From contig CM019714.1 in the NCBI GenBank assembly GCA_009760885.1, positions 4,644,312 through 4,708,311 on the forward strand: 64,000 bases of DNA. The letters run 5' to 3'. Below the pieces are notes generated by a model, which saw nothing but the letters and a program-made list of their open reading frames with translations, did no database searches and was not told the DNA's origin. Origin of the DNA: Achatina immaculata. Lineage: Eukaryota > Mollusca > Gastropoda > Stylommatophora > Achatinidae. Below, one piece after another: positions 39,600-51,878 of this stretch (position 1 is its first letter; each line of letters starts with the position of its first letter). The position numbers were made by a program, and so were the translations under genes.

Positions 39600-39785
39600 G
39601 TCAGCACACTAGAGGGTGATATGGTCAGTATCTTGCCTGGCTGCGTTTTCCTTCCCCAACTCCGGAAGAAGTCGGGTACCCATTTCTACAGCTGGGTGAC
39701 CGGGGTGCCTCCGGCCGGATTCGAACCCCCGACCTTCGCCATGAGAGACCAGTGCAATAACCACTTTGCCACTCAGACTGAATTT
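39600..39785 (-). mobile_element. tRNA-derived SINE
   Basis: On the minus strand the head, from about 39782, contains TGGCAAAGTGG (RNA polymerase III A box) and, about 35 nt later, GGTTCGAATCC (perfect B box). A tRNA-unrelated body follows (CACCCAGCTGTAGAAATGGG, TACCCGACTTCTTCCGG), ending near 39600. The box spacing fits a tRNA-type promoter. The body shows that it is a SINE, not a tRNA gene. The anticodon arm does not fold convincingly. Confidence 0.8.
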
Positions 39786-39960
39786 TAAAATATTTTCCTC
39801 CATTCCCCCCCCCCCCAGAAACACCCCCTCCCCCCTACTTTAGTAAGTTTTCACAAAAACCGGTTCCTGGAATCTATTGCTCGAGTTACTGCCCTTGTTA
39901 AATGTGAGTGAAGGCATACAAAATACCAAACAAATAACAATTTCCCATTGCTTTTTAATA
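39786..39960. other. Spacer with poly(C) and an AACCGGTT palindrome
   Basis: AAAACCGGTTCCTGGAA near 39857 resembles hAT-type subterminal sequence also seen at 43140-43200. Too short to assign. Confidence 0.3.
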
Positions 39961-39962
39961 TG

Positions 39963-40375
39963 TTTCCACACCAAACTCATATTAGATATTGAGGCTGTTA
40001 TTTACACGAACGACTCCACACAGAACTCATATTAGAAATTGAACTTCTTATTTACACGAATAATTCCACACAGAACTCATATTAAAAATTGAACTTGTTA
40101 TTTACACGAACGACTCCACACAGAACTCATATTAGAAATTGAACTTCTTATTTACACGAACGACTCCACACGGAACTCATATTAGAAATTGAACTTCTTA
40201 TTTACACGAGTAACTCCACACAGATCTCATATTAGAAACTGAACTTCTTATTTACACGAATAATTCCACACAGAATTCATATTAGAAATTGAACTTGTTA
40301 TTTACACGAACGACTCTACACAGAGCTCAGATCTTGAAGCTGTTGTTTAGAGGAACGACTCCACACAGAATTCAT
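39963..40375. repeat. Minisatellite, 50-bp unit, ~8 copies
   Basis: GAACTCATATTAGAAATTGA plus ACTTCTTATTTACACGAACG and ACTCCACACA. Confidence 0.92.
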
Positions 40376-42082
40376 GTTAGATCTTTCAGCCATTACTTAC
40401 ACCTAACTTTCATAGTAAAATACATAGAACTCATATTAGATCTTTCAGCCATTACTTACACCTAACTTTCATAGTAAAATACATAGAACTCATATTAGAT
40501 CTTTCAGCCATTACTTACACCTAACTTTCATAGTAAAATACATAGAACTCATATTAGATCTTTCAGTCATTACTTACACCTAACTTTCATAGTAAAATAC
40601 ATAGAACTCATATTAGATCTTTCAGTCATCACTTACACCTAACTTTCATAGTAAAATACATAGAACTCATATTAGATCTTTCAGTCATTACTTACACCTA
40701 ACTTTCATAGTAAAATACATAGAACTCATATTAGATCTTTCAAACATTACTTACATCTAACGTTCACAGTAATGTACATAGAACTCATATTAGATCTTTC
40801 AACACTTACTGACAGCTAACTTTCGTAGTAAAATACGCAGAACTCATATTAGATCTTTCAGTCAATTACTTACACTGTAACAGTATTTACCATACTGTTT
40901 AGATGAGATCATTTTAGATCGATTTGTTTTGCTGATCGGAAATATTAAACATTATTGTAGAGTCACGCATGCTTTATCCCCTTAGATCTAAACTAAATAA
41001 ATTATTTTCCTTGTATAGTTCACGTGGTTCAGCACGTAATTTAGCCTGTCCGTGTCCGTAACGGCAGACACAATTTTAATCACTTAAATGTTATTTTGCA
41101 CGGGATTCCCAGAGAAAAGTTTCTTGGGTCTAGCAATTTTTAGCAGATAGCGTAATTTCTCGTGATTATTATGAGTTTTCTTAGGTAAAGTTTCTTAAGT
41201 GCGAACGATTGGAATGTCTGTGTTGACTTAACAGTCTAAATTTAATTTTAGAGTTTTAGTTGAGTGTTTTAGGAACGAAAGTATAGGGTTCGAAAGTTCA
41301 GGGCATGAGTTATGAATCTCGTGTTTTGGTGAAGCTCAGAACAGTTATCTTTTTGTGTGAATATGAATTGCACGGAGTGAAAGTTCTGGAAGAATGGCGA
41401 AGTAAATGCGGGTTATATAAAAGAACTCGGAGCTTATTTGGGGGGGGGGGGATTATGATGATTGTATTCGGAGTATGAGAATCGTGTGATAGAGGCAAGT
41501 CAGTAGTAGGTTTGTAGTGAATTCAGTCATGTCCTAGTTGAGTGTGGTAGCGCTTGTGTTGTCCTTTTTAGGACATGGTTTTCCTTGTAACAGTATGTAG
41601 GAACTATTATGTAGTGTCCTTGCTAGGACCAGAGTTTACTGTTTGTGTTTTATTATTCTGGAAGATGAAGTGTTATTCTGGAAGTTGTTAGTCATTCCAG
41701 ACATTAGTAAGTACTGTTTTTTGGGGGGGTTTTTTGTAACTGTTTGCTGGTAGAATGTTTCTTCCTTATGGCACGGACTGCGTGCCCGGGAAGATTTTCA
41801 TGTTTCACTTTTTGTCATTTCTGTACGCCGGCAGTTTTTTCTACCATCGTCATATCCATCATCCACATCTTCCGCATCAATACATTTGTTGTCTACTGAA
41901 TTTAAACTACACTCTTGACTGCTCCTACGTTTGAGTTACTGTTGCGTTGTAAGCTTGAATTATGGAGTCCAGATGTTCTGTTGCTGTCCAGTGGAAGAAG
42001 GGGCGTGCCTGGGAGTGTTGTTCTCTGAGTGTATCACAGAACACAAATCCTAGTCTCTCAGATCAATCTGTTTAATCTGATC

Positions 42083-42129
<47 letters not shown>

Positions 42130-42692
42130 ACTAATTTTTATCCATAGTTGTTCCTCTGGACCTTTAAAGTCAACAGATACAGTCTTTTCTAGTGCCATAT
42201 TGGCACATTAGTATTCAGTCAATCTCAGAGAAACGGCATACGCCTTTAATACCTAACATCATGGTAGAGTATATAGAACTCATATTAGATCTGTCAGCCA
42301 TTACTAACACCTAACATTCATAGTAGAATACATAGAAATCAGATCTGTCAGCCATTACTAACACCTAACATTCATAGTAGAATATATAGAAATCAGATCT
42401 TTCAGCCATTACTTACATCTAACTTTCATAGTAAAGTATATAGAACTCATATTAGATCTGTCAGCCATTACTAACACCTAACATTCATAGTAGAATACAT
42501 AGAACTCATATTAGATCTGTCAGCCATTACTAACACCTAACATTTATAGTAGAATACATAGAAATCATATTAGATCTGTCAGCCATTACTAACACCTAAC
42601 TTTCATAGTAAAGTATATAGAACCCATATTAGATCTTTCAATTCTTACTTACAGCTAACGTTCATAGCAAAATACATAGAAGTACAGTGAGT
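40376..42692. repeat. Minisatellite, 59-bp unit, split by a 1.36-kb element
   Basis: GAACTCATATTAGATCTTTC plus AGCCATTACTTACACCTAAC and TTTCATAGTAAAATACATA. About 8 copies at 40376-40878 and 8 more at 42240-42692. It shares GAACTCATATTAGA with the preceding 50-bp array, so one arose from the other. Confidence 0.92.
40879..42234. mobile_element. Solo-LTR-like dispersed element
   Basis: Begins TGTAACAGTATTTACC and can be read to end ...AGAAACGGCA. The adjacent pentamers TACAC and TACGC would be a near-match 5-bp target duplication. It has no coding capacity. Internal blocks GTGCCCGGGAAGATTTTC and TCCTTTTTAGGACATGG recur in altered form at about 51050-51500, and weaker similarity exists at 54340-54880. 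A (GA)n tract lies at 42084-42127. TG...CA ends, absence of genes and dispersed copies suggest a solo LTR, but no internal retroelement was found to prove it. Confidence 0.4.
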
Positions 42693-43415
42693 GAAATAAA
42701 TCTAGAAGCAGTAGTTCAAGGGAGAAAACATTGCAGGTTTATGTAACAAGGAGAGTGTTATAAGAGGACATCTCCTTCATCAACGTTAACAAATAAAACC
42801 AGGACATTTAACGACTGCACAGTACAGAAATATACGGCCACTGTGGTTAGACTGGCTGAGCAGTTGACCCAGAGTGAAGAATAAGGCTCTAATGGTTGTT
42901 GTAAAAGGAAGGGAATTGTGACGAGAACTGGCACCTCCGCGAGGTGATCTGGCTAGATGGCGGTAATGTTTCGATGTCAGGACTTTCAAGCAAAATCTCC
43001 CGCCATTACCCGCCAAGCCCGTCTCCGGTGTTGTCCCTCCCCCCCCCCCCCCCCCAAGCAAACGGTGCTGCTCGTGTATGGAACCTGTTTGTTTTCTGTT
43101 TTATAACGCGGTTCTAAGTTGGAAAGGAATCCCTTTTGTGGGAACCGGGTACCCGCTTTTACCTACGGAACCGAAAGAACCGGTTCCTAATTCAGTTCCT
43201 GCCCAACTCTAATTGTTCTTCTTCCTGTTTTTTCTTCCTTTCTTGATTTCTTTCCGTGTACCACAGCAGGAAAATTTCGTGCTGCCATGGGTGGCGTGAT
43301 CCGTGACAGACAGCTCGTCTTCAGGGTTTCCAAGTCTCAGAACTTGATGTTCGTGTTGGATGGGGTGTGGAAATTTTGGGGGACAATTTTAGGGAGTTTT
43401 ATAAGTGCTGCAAGA
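42693..43415. other. No gene recognised; poly(C) and hAT-like palindromic patch
   Basis: C17-type run near 43038-43055. AACCGAAAGAACCGGTTCCT and CAGTTCCTGCCCAACTCTA near 43170-43212 look like a hAT-family end, with no matching partner. Otherwise unassigned. Confidence 0.35.
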
Positions 43416-44090
43416 AGCAGAGAAGTAAGAGAATCACAGGCAGCAGAGAATTAAGAGAATCACAGATAGCAGAGAAGTAAGAGAATCACAGATAGCAGAG
43501 AAGTAAGAGAATCACAAATAGCAGAGAAGTAAGAGAATCACAGATAGCAGAGAAGTAAGAGAATCACAGACATCAGAGAAATTAGAGAATCACAGACAGC
43601 AGAGAAGTAAGAGAATCACAGACAGCAGAGAAGTAAGAGAATCACAGGAAGCAGAGAAGTAAGAGAATCACAGACAGCAGAGAAGTAAGAGAATCACAGA
43701 TAGCAGAGAAGTAAGAGAATCACAGACATCAGAGAAATTAGAGAATCACAGACAGCAGAGAAGTAAGAGAATCACAGAAGCAGAGAAGTAAGAGAATCAC
43801 AAATAGCAGAGAAGTAAGAGAATCACAGATAGCAGAGAAGTAAGAGAATCACAGATAGCAGAGAAGTAAGAGAATCACAGGCAGCAGAGAATTAAGAGAA
43901 TCACAGACAGCAGAGAAGTAAGAGAATCACAAATAGCAGAGAAGTAAGAGAATCACAGACATCAGAGAAGTAAGAGAATCACAGACAGCAGAGAAGTAAG
44001 AGAATCACAGAAGCAGAGAAGTAAGAGAATCACAGACAGCAGAGAAGTAAGAGAATCACAGACAGCAGAGAAGTAAGAGAATCACAGGTC
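43416..44090. repeat. Minisatellite, 26-bp unit, ~26 copies
   Basis: AGCAGAGAAGTAAGAGAATC plus ACAGAC, with several 25-bp variants (ACAGAAGCAGAG). Confidence 0.95.
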
Positions 44091-44199
44091 ACAGAGTTTC
44101 GAGCTCAAGCAATGGTCCAGCTGCGAAAGGTTAATACTCCAGCCACTTGACCACCTGGGACTTTCCTCTAGTGGATCGCCCTCCAGTGGTTCAAGTTTT

Positions 44200-44456
44200 G
44201 ATCTTACCAAAGTCTCCGTGACCTTTCTCTCACTAAAGTCTCCGCGACCTTTCTCTCACTAAAGTCTCAGTGCCTAGTAAAGTGTTCTCGACCTTTCTCT
44301 CACTAAAGTCTCAGTGCCTAGTAAAGTGTTCTCGACCTTTCTCTCACTAAAGTCTCAGTGCCTAGTAAAGTGTTCTCGACCTTTCTATCACTAAAGTCTC
44401 AGTGCCTAGTAAAGTGTTCTCGACCTTTCTATCACTAAAGTCTCAGTGCCTTGTTT
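44200..44456. repeat. Minisatellite, 44-bp unit, ~5 copies
   Basis: ACTAAAGTCTCAGTGCCTAG plus TAAAGTGTTCTCGACCTTTC. Confidence 0.92.
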
Positions 44457-44504
44457 AAACTGTCCAAGTCTTCAAACATCTTCATTTTCAGTTGGAAAGA
44501 CATT

Positions 44505-45875
44505 TACCAGATCTTGTCATATCCTTGATAGAGTGGACATGATGTGTGCCAGCCTCTGTCCTATCCTTGACAGAGTGGACATGATGTGTTCCAGACTATG
44601 TCCTATCCTTGATAGAATGATATGATATGTGCCAGACTCTGTCCTATCCTTGACAGAGTGGACATGATGTGTTCCAGACTATGTCCTATCCTTGATAGAA
44701 TGATATGATATGTGCCAGACTCTGTCCTATCCTTGACAGAGTGGACATGATGTGTTCCAGACTATGTCCTATCCTTGATAGAATGATATGATATGTGCCA
44801 GACTCTGTCCTATCCTTGATAGAAGGGACATGATATGTGCCACACTCTGTCCTATCCTTGATAGAAGGAACATGATATGTGCCACACTCTGTCCTATCCT
44901 TGACAGAGTGGACATGATGTGTTCCAGACTATGTCCTATCCTTGATAGAATGATATGATATGTGCCACACTCTGTCCTATCCTTGATAGAAGGGACATGA
45001 TATGTGCCACACTCTGTCCTATCCTTGATAGAGTGGACATGATATGTGCCACACTCTGTCCTATCCTTGATAGAAGGAACATGATATGTGCCACACTCTG
45101 TCCTATCCTTGATAGAAGGAACATGATATGTGCCACACTCTGTCCTATCCTTGATAGAAGGAACATGATATGTGCCACACTCTGTCCTATCCTTGATAGA
45201 AGGAACATGATATGTGCCACACTCTGTCCTATCCTTGATAGAAGGAACATGATATGTGCCACACTCTGTCCTATCCTTGATAGAAGGAACATGATATGTG
45301 CCAGACTCTGTCCTATCCTTGATAGAAGGAACATGATATGTGCCACACTCTGTCCTATCCTTGATAGAAGGAACATGATATGTGCCACACTCTGTCCTAT
45401 CCTTGATAGAAGGAACATGATATGTGCCACACTCTGTCCTATCCTTGATAGAAGGAACATGATATGTGCCACACTCTGTCCTATCCTTGATAGAAGGAAC
45501 ATGATATGTGCCACACTCTGTCCTATCCTTGATAGAAGGAACATGATATGTGCCAGACTCTGTCCTATCCTTGATAGAAGGAACATGATATGTGCCACAC
45601 TCTGTCCTATCCTTGATAGAAGGGACATGATATGTGCCACACTCTGTCCTATCCTTGATAGAAGGGACATGATATGTGCCACACTCTGTCCTATCCTTGA
45701 TAGAAGGAACATGATATGTGCCAGACTCTGTCCTATCCTTGATAGAAGGAACATGATATGTGCCACACTCTGTCCTATCCTTGATAGAAGGAACATGATA
45801 TGTGCCACACTCTGTCCTATCCTTGATAGAATGACATGATATGTGCCAGACTATGTCCTGTCTTTAATCCTGGAA
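44505..45875. repeat. Minisatellite, 42-bp unit, ~32 copies
   Basis: CTTGATAGAAGGAACATGAT plus ATGTGCCACACTCTGTCCTATC. Because 42 is a multiple of 3 and the unit lacks stops in one frame of each strand, frames of about 290 codons run through it on both strands (ICATLCPILDRRNM / AHIMFLLSRIGQSV). Nothing indicates translation. The left third has older variant units (GACAGAGTGGACATGATGTG); the right two thirds are nearly uniform. Confidence 0.97.
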
Positions 45876-46110
45876 ATCCCCCTCCCCCCAGTCAAGCACA
45901 AAGACAGGAAACAGTTTATTTACTTCCTGCAGTGTCTCCTTAAGTTGTTGGCTTGTGAGCTGTGACTGTAGCTTTCTGTTGGTCCTCAGAGAGATCAGAC
46001 AAGTAAATAAGTAAGTTTTTTTATCTTACATTTTTGTGTTTTGTAGTGATTTATATAAAGATTTTCTTACACAATGTGGGGTTTGTAGTAAGGTTCGCTT
46101 TGTATAGTGT
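45876..46110. other. Spacer; no gene recognised
   Basis: Single-copy-looking sequence between two arrays, about 2.7 kb upstream of the gene C start codon. It may include a 5' UTR exon, but no firm splice pair is visible. Confidence 0.35.
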
Positions 46111-46525
46111 TACAAGTGCAGATGTCAGATGTGCTACAGTATATACTATACTCACTCAGATGCCATATGTTCTACAGTATAAATTATAGTGATTCAAATG
46201 TCAGATGTGCTACAGTATATACTATACTGATTTAGATACCAGATATGCCACAGTATAAACTATACTGACTCAAATGGCAGATGTGCCACAATATAAACTA
46301 TACTGACTCAGATGGCAGAAGTGCCACAGTATAAACTATACTGATTTAGATGTCAGATGTGCTACAGTATATGCTAAACTGAATCAGATGTCAGATGTGC
46401 TACAGTATATACTACACTGACCCAGATGTCATATGTGCTACAGTATATACTACACTGACCCAGATGTCATATGTGCTACAGTATATACTACACTGACCCA
46501 GATGTCATATGTGCTACAGTGTAAG
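46111..46525. repeat. Minisatellite, ~40-bp unit, ~10 copies
   Basis: GATGTCAGATGTGCTACAGT plus ATATACTATACTGACTCA. Confidence 0.88.
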
Positions 46526-47410
46526 CAGCATGCTGTCATAGGCCGGGACACTAGACTGTGAACACCATTTAGTATACAAGTTGTAGGAAACATATCTTTC
46601 AGTTAGTTCGGGATATGTCTCGGTGGGCGAGCCATCGTGCGGTTTCGTGGATGTGGTTGGCTCTTGATATTGAAATATATACAGTGTTACTGTGCCCTCC
46701 ACTGATTATGGTTTAAGTATATGTGACATGTGGTTGTTGGCTATGACCCCATCAAGCACCCCGGACTCTGGTTGGTTGTGTATGAGTTTGGTTAGCAGAG
46801 ATGTTTTCTTTAGGATGATAGTACACATGCTGAGTGCACCCATAGATATGTGTGGCAAGGTTGTGGTATAAGCTGAGATAGTGTAACATACATTATAGTG
46901 TTAGCATATATTATATACAGCTGATATGGGTTGACATACAATAATGCTTTTGGTTTATGCTGATAACATGGTATGATTTATTTATGTAAGAGAGCTTGAA
47001 CAATGGTTCTCTTATGCATATTTCTTGCCATGAGCTTTATGTCGTTAATCTGCACATATAGCATAATGTAATGTTGAATTTTGACATGATCCTTATTACA
47101 ACTGTTCGGTTGGGTGGTGGGGGGGGGGGAGTTTTATATGTAATAGCACACATAGATTTAAAGTTAGATTGTAATAACAGACGGAGATTGCGAAATTAGA
47201 TTGGATTAACACACACACACAGATTGTAAAGTTAGATTATAGTAACAGACATAGACTGTGAAGTCAGATTGTAGTGATACACATAGATTGTAAATGTAGA
47301 CTGTAATAACAGACAGAGATTGTACAGATTAAAACAGATTCTCAAACTTCTGAAGTACCTCAGACACTGAGCCACAGGAAAGAAAAATAAAGAACAATTA
47401 ACCGTATTTC
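46526..47410. other. Spacer with degenerate AGATTGTAAAGTTAGATT repeats
   Basis: Low-level repeats of AGATTGTAAAGTTAGATTGT (about 47150-47335) and otherwise unassigned sequence. Confidence 0.5.
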
Positions 47411-47419
47411 ATGCCACTT

Positions 47420-47592
47420 TGTCCATGGACATTTACTAAGCGACATTTCAGAGATCAGACTTTCTCTGTGGACATTTACTAAGCGACATTTCAGAGATCA
47501 GACTTTGTCCATGGACATTTACTAAGCGACATTTCAGAGATCAGACTTTGTCCATGGACATTTACTAAGCGACATTTCAGAGATCAGACTTT
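47420..47592. repeat. Tandem repeat, 43-bp unit, 4 copies
   Basis: GACATTTACTAAGCGACATT plus TCAGAGATCAGACTTTGTCC. Confidence 0.95.
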
Positions 47593-47659
47593 TCTGTTAT
47601 ATTAAATAAACTTTTTACAAACTGTGATTGTATGTCTGTGTGACTGTGTGTTGATATTT

Positions 47660-48028
47660 TGGTATTGTGGTGTGTGAAAGTGTAGATGTATGTTGTGTGA
47701 AAATGTAGATAAATGTTGTATGAAAGTGTAGATAAATGTTGTGTGAAAGTGTAGATAAATGTTGTGTGAAAGTGTAGATAAATGTTGTGTGAAAGTGTAG
47801 ATAAATGTTGTGTGAAAGTGTAGATAAATGTTGTATGAAAGTGTAGATAAATGTTATGTGAAAGTGTAGATAAATGTTGTGTGAAAGTGTAGATAAATGT
47901 TGTGTGAAAGTGTTGATAAATGTTGTGTGAAAGTGTTGATGTATATTGCGTGAAAGTGTAGATGTATGTTGTGTGAAAGTGTAGATGTATGTTGTGTGAA
48001 CGTGTAGATATATGTTGTGTATGAGTTG
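47660..48028. repeat. Minisatellite, 23-bp unit, ~16 copies
   Basis: TGTTGTGTGAAAGTGTAGAT plus AAA. Confidence 0.95.
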
Positions 48029-48800
48029 AAGTGGAAATGGTAGTGCATGTAGTAGGGGACTGCGGTGTATTACTGGTCGTGAGACGTCTTGAACAAAAGT
48101 TGCTACTTCGTGAACAGTTTCAGATGAACATGTTTACGTTTATCAGACTGGCGAAGCTCTCAAACCAAATACAACAACATACAACAACTCATGGTTACAT
48201 CAACAAAAGCTGAAACACACAGCCTTAAGAAAAAAAAAGAATGAGTACCAGTGCTGACTCTCTGAGAAGGAAGAGGAATGATGCTCCTAGCTACGGAGTT
48301 AGTGGTGATGGCAACACAAGTCGGCAGTTTCTGATCAGCTACTGACTAGGCAGCACAGCACTTATACTCTGATCGTGTGCAATGACGCTGGTTCGCAACA
48401 CATACCTTTACCTTTATGCCAAAAAATATGCCCTTCAGTAGGACTCAGTTCAAAGACAGACAGAGAGACAAAAAAAAAAGTACTGGAAATTATAGAGAGA
48501 AATAACGACAGAATTAATGAGGTCAATGTTTTCGGCTGCACCATGAGGCACAATGCAGTAATATCAAGGTAAGACAAATAAAAAGTAAAGACAGTTTGAA
48601 AATGACGGGGTAATCACAACAGATAAGAAGCTGATTCAATACAACACGTTCGCAATGGCTGATGGGTATTTCGAACACGTAAAGCGCAGCTCCCTGTCCT
48701 TAGCCCTGTTGAAGTGAAGGTCAGATAAACATAGACGCTCCGTTGCTTGATTGCACTATTGTTGGACAGCTGTTCATGTCAAATTGTTTATAACTCTACA
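48029..48800. other. Upstream region of gene C; no gene recognised
   Basis: Non-repetitive sequence before the gene C start codon. Open frames of 60-71 codons on either strand have no recognisable domain. It could hold the promoter or a 5' UTR exon. Confidence 0.4.
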
Positions 48801-48813
48801 GGCATAGAAGAGG

Positions 48814-49024
48814 ATGGCTCTTCCAAACGAAGTGCCCTGTCTTTTGGTGATGGGGCTAGGGTTGATGTTGACTGGCCTACTTCTTCACATCATTGGCCTG
48901 GCCACTCCTGCCTGGTCTGTTACTTCCATTATGAACATCAAAGTGTCCTTTGGGCTCTGGGAGTGCTGTATCGATTCTGTGTGCGAAACGTACGACCTGA
49001 CAAACTACCATTCTGTCGGCGAGA
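48814..49024 (+). CDS. Gene C exon 1 (TM1 and extracellular loop 1)
   Basis: The ATG at 48814 lies 12 nt after an acceptor (TTTATAACTCTACAG, ending 48801), so a spliced 5' UTR is likely. It holds 70 codons plus 1 nt, then donor GTAAGT at 49025. It encodes MALPNEVPCLLVMGLGLMLT and loop 1 with FGLWECC and VCETYD. Confidence 0.87.
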
Positions 49025-51834
49025 GTAAGTCACCTTTCTGTGAAGTTATCTGGGTGCTGTTTGAGAGGTCTGTGTGATACCTGAAATGTGACATGAGTGT
49101 TTGTGTTTGTCTGTGCTGTGAGTATGTGGGAGTGTTTGTGTTTGTCTGTGCTGTGAGTATGTGGGAGTGTTTGTGTTTGTCTGTGCTGTGAGTATGTGGG
49201 AGTGTTTGTGTTTGTCTGTGCTGTGAGTATGTGGGAGTGTTTGTGTTTGTCTGTGCTGTGAGTATGTGGGAGTGTTTGTGTTTGTCTGTGCTGTGAGTAT
49301 GTGGGAGTGTTTGTGTTTGTCTGTGCTGTGAGTATGTGGGTGTGTTTGTGTTTGTCTGTGCTGTGAGTATGTGGGTGTGTTTGTGTTTGTCTGTGCTGTG
49401 AGTATGTGGGTGCGTTTGTTTGTTTATTTGTCGTGCATAATTTAGTTTCCTCTCATTTTATTGCGGACTCTAAAATTAGAAATATGAAAAAATAGACTTT
49501 TTGTTTTGCTTCCTTGTTACTTGAGTCTGAGGGAAGTTAATCTTTTACCTTTGATATGCGTTCAGTATCAAATTTTCATGTGTTGTCGCTACACATTTTT
49601 TTTTTTATATATCTCCAGTACAGAACTAAGCAACATCGACGTTTTTAATAAAGAAAAAAAACAAGTCAAATTATGTTGAATACAAACGTTTCTTTTCCTT
49701 TTGTGTTCAGTAGAATTCTTTAAAAAATTGTTTGAGTGTAAAGTTCTCTCACAGGTTTTCAGCAGAGACCGTGTAGCTTCCATTTCCATGCAAACAATTC
49801 CTCAGACACTTGATGGCGTTCTGCAAACTTTACCTGGTTCAATATTAGCTGCAGTGACTTTTCCTGGTTCAGTATTAGCTGCAGTGACTTTACCTGGTTC
49901 AGTATTAGCTGCAGTAACTTTACCTGGTTCAGTATTAGCTGCAGTAACTTTACCTGGTTCAGTATTAAATGCACTGACTTTACCTGGTTCAGTATTAGCT
50001 GCAGTGACTTTACTGGTTCAGTATTAGCTGCATTGACTTTACCTTGTTCAGCATTAGCTGCAGTGTCTTTACCTGGTTCAGTATTAGCTGCATTGACTTT
50101 ACCTGGTTCAGTATTAGCTGCAGTAACTTTACCTGGTTCAGTATTAGCTGCAGTAACTTTACCTAGTTCAGTATTAAATGCACTGGCTTTACCTGGTTCA
50201 GTATTAGCTGCATTGACTTTATCTGGTTCAGTATTAGCTGCATTGACTTTACCTGGTTCAGTATTAGCTGCATTGACTTTACCTGGTTCAGCATTAGCTG
50301 CAGTGTCTTTACCTGGTTCAGCATTAGCTGCATTGACTTTACCTGGTTCAGTATTAACTGCATTGACTTTACCTGGTTCAGCATTAACTGCAGTAACTTT
50401 ACCTGGCTCAGAATTGGTTGCAGTAACTTTTCCTGTTTTAAGATTGGTTATAGTAACTTTGTCTGGTTTAAAACTAGCTGTAGTAATTTTGTCTGTTTCA
50501 AGATTGTCTGTAGTAATGTTATCTGTTTCACGATTGGCTGTAGTAACTTTGTCTGTTTACGATCGGATGTAGTAACTTTGTCTGTTTACGATCGGATGTA
50601 GTAACTTTGTCTGGATCAAGATTGTCTGTAGTAACAGGCCGCAGGACCTATCGAGGACCACAGGAGTTAATTCAGTAGGATCACGGGGCTGTCTTGGTGG
50701 TAGAAGCGAACGAAGAAGAAGAAGAAGTACAGAAAATTTTAGGGCTTGGAATTTTTTTTTTTTTTTTTACTCAAGGTCAGCTATGACATTTTAGTGTCAT
50801 GAGACACTGTGAGCTGTCTAGACTTATGTTTAATGGCAGAATATTTAAACTTTGGAATTCTTTTTACTCCAAGTTAGTTTTGACAGTTTATTACCCAAGG
50901 TCAGTGGGCAGACGTCACGTGAGGGCGAGACTTGTCCAGACAGAAGTTTCTAGATTGGGGCTGGGAAAATGCCAGTGATATAAAATAGCCGGAGCTAGCC
51001 AAAAATTATTATTATGAGACAGAAATGAGATTAGATCAAGAAGTCATTTTTAGAGTAGAAGTTGGTAGTAAGATTTAGGCATGCCTTAGTTTTGCTGCAG
51101 TAGCATTTGTCCTTTTTAGGGCAAACTTTTGCCTAGTGTAGACTGTAGATAGTTTTGTAGCATTGTCCTGGTTAGGACTGACAGTGTGATGTAGTGATTC
51201 ATCTTTTGGAAGATGTGCAGTTGTGCGCGCTGTTTGGAATTCTGTAATATTGTATGTAGACGTTTGTTTGTAACACTCATGATTGCAATAGTTCATGCTG
51301 CTCGGTTGTTTGTAACACTCATGATTGCAATAGTTCATGCTGCTCGGTTGTTAGATTCACTTCCTCATGACATTGACTTCGTGCCCGGGAAGTTCTGCTG
51401 TATGTTTTTCTGGTCTCTGCCGTGTGGCAGCGGTTTTCAAGCCATTTGGCTTCATCATATCACTCATCATTTCACCGCTCATTTCCTCCATCAATAAATC
51501 TTGCCAACGTTAAATTTAGCTGGAGTTCTTGAGTGGTTGGAACTTCTTCTGTTAGTCTTGTTGAGTGAGTGGGAGTCCTGTACAAGTTTTCATTATGTGA
51601 CATTGTTGTTTTTGTTGTGGCAGTTGCGAAACTGACATTGTTGTTGTGTCACTCGGGGTATATCAAAGTGACAAGACTGCCTTTTTGGTAAAGTAGTGTT
51701 ACCAACTCTTACAGGCAACAACAACATGTAAGTCTTTCTAATACAGTTAAAATCCACACAAGAAAGTCAATACCTCTGACTCTCTGTGTTCTGCCACAGA
51801 GGCACGCGCCTTTAGTTAATGCCGTGTTGGCACA

Positions 51835-51878
<44 letters not shown>

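Noticed and set aside
39700..39785. A genuine tRNA gene on the minus strand
   Set aside because: A and B boxes are present, but the sequence does not fold into a credible cloverleaf with anticodon arm, and it continues into a SINE body.
44936..45839. Open frames of 290 and 294 codons on opposite strands
   Set aside because: Both are read-through of a 42-bp tandem repeat whose length is a multiple of 3. Sequence is uniform at the DNA level, with no sign of amino-acid-level conservation or splice sites.
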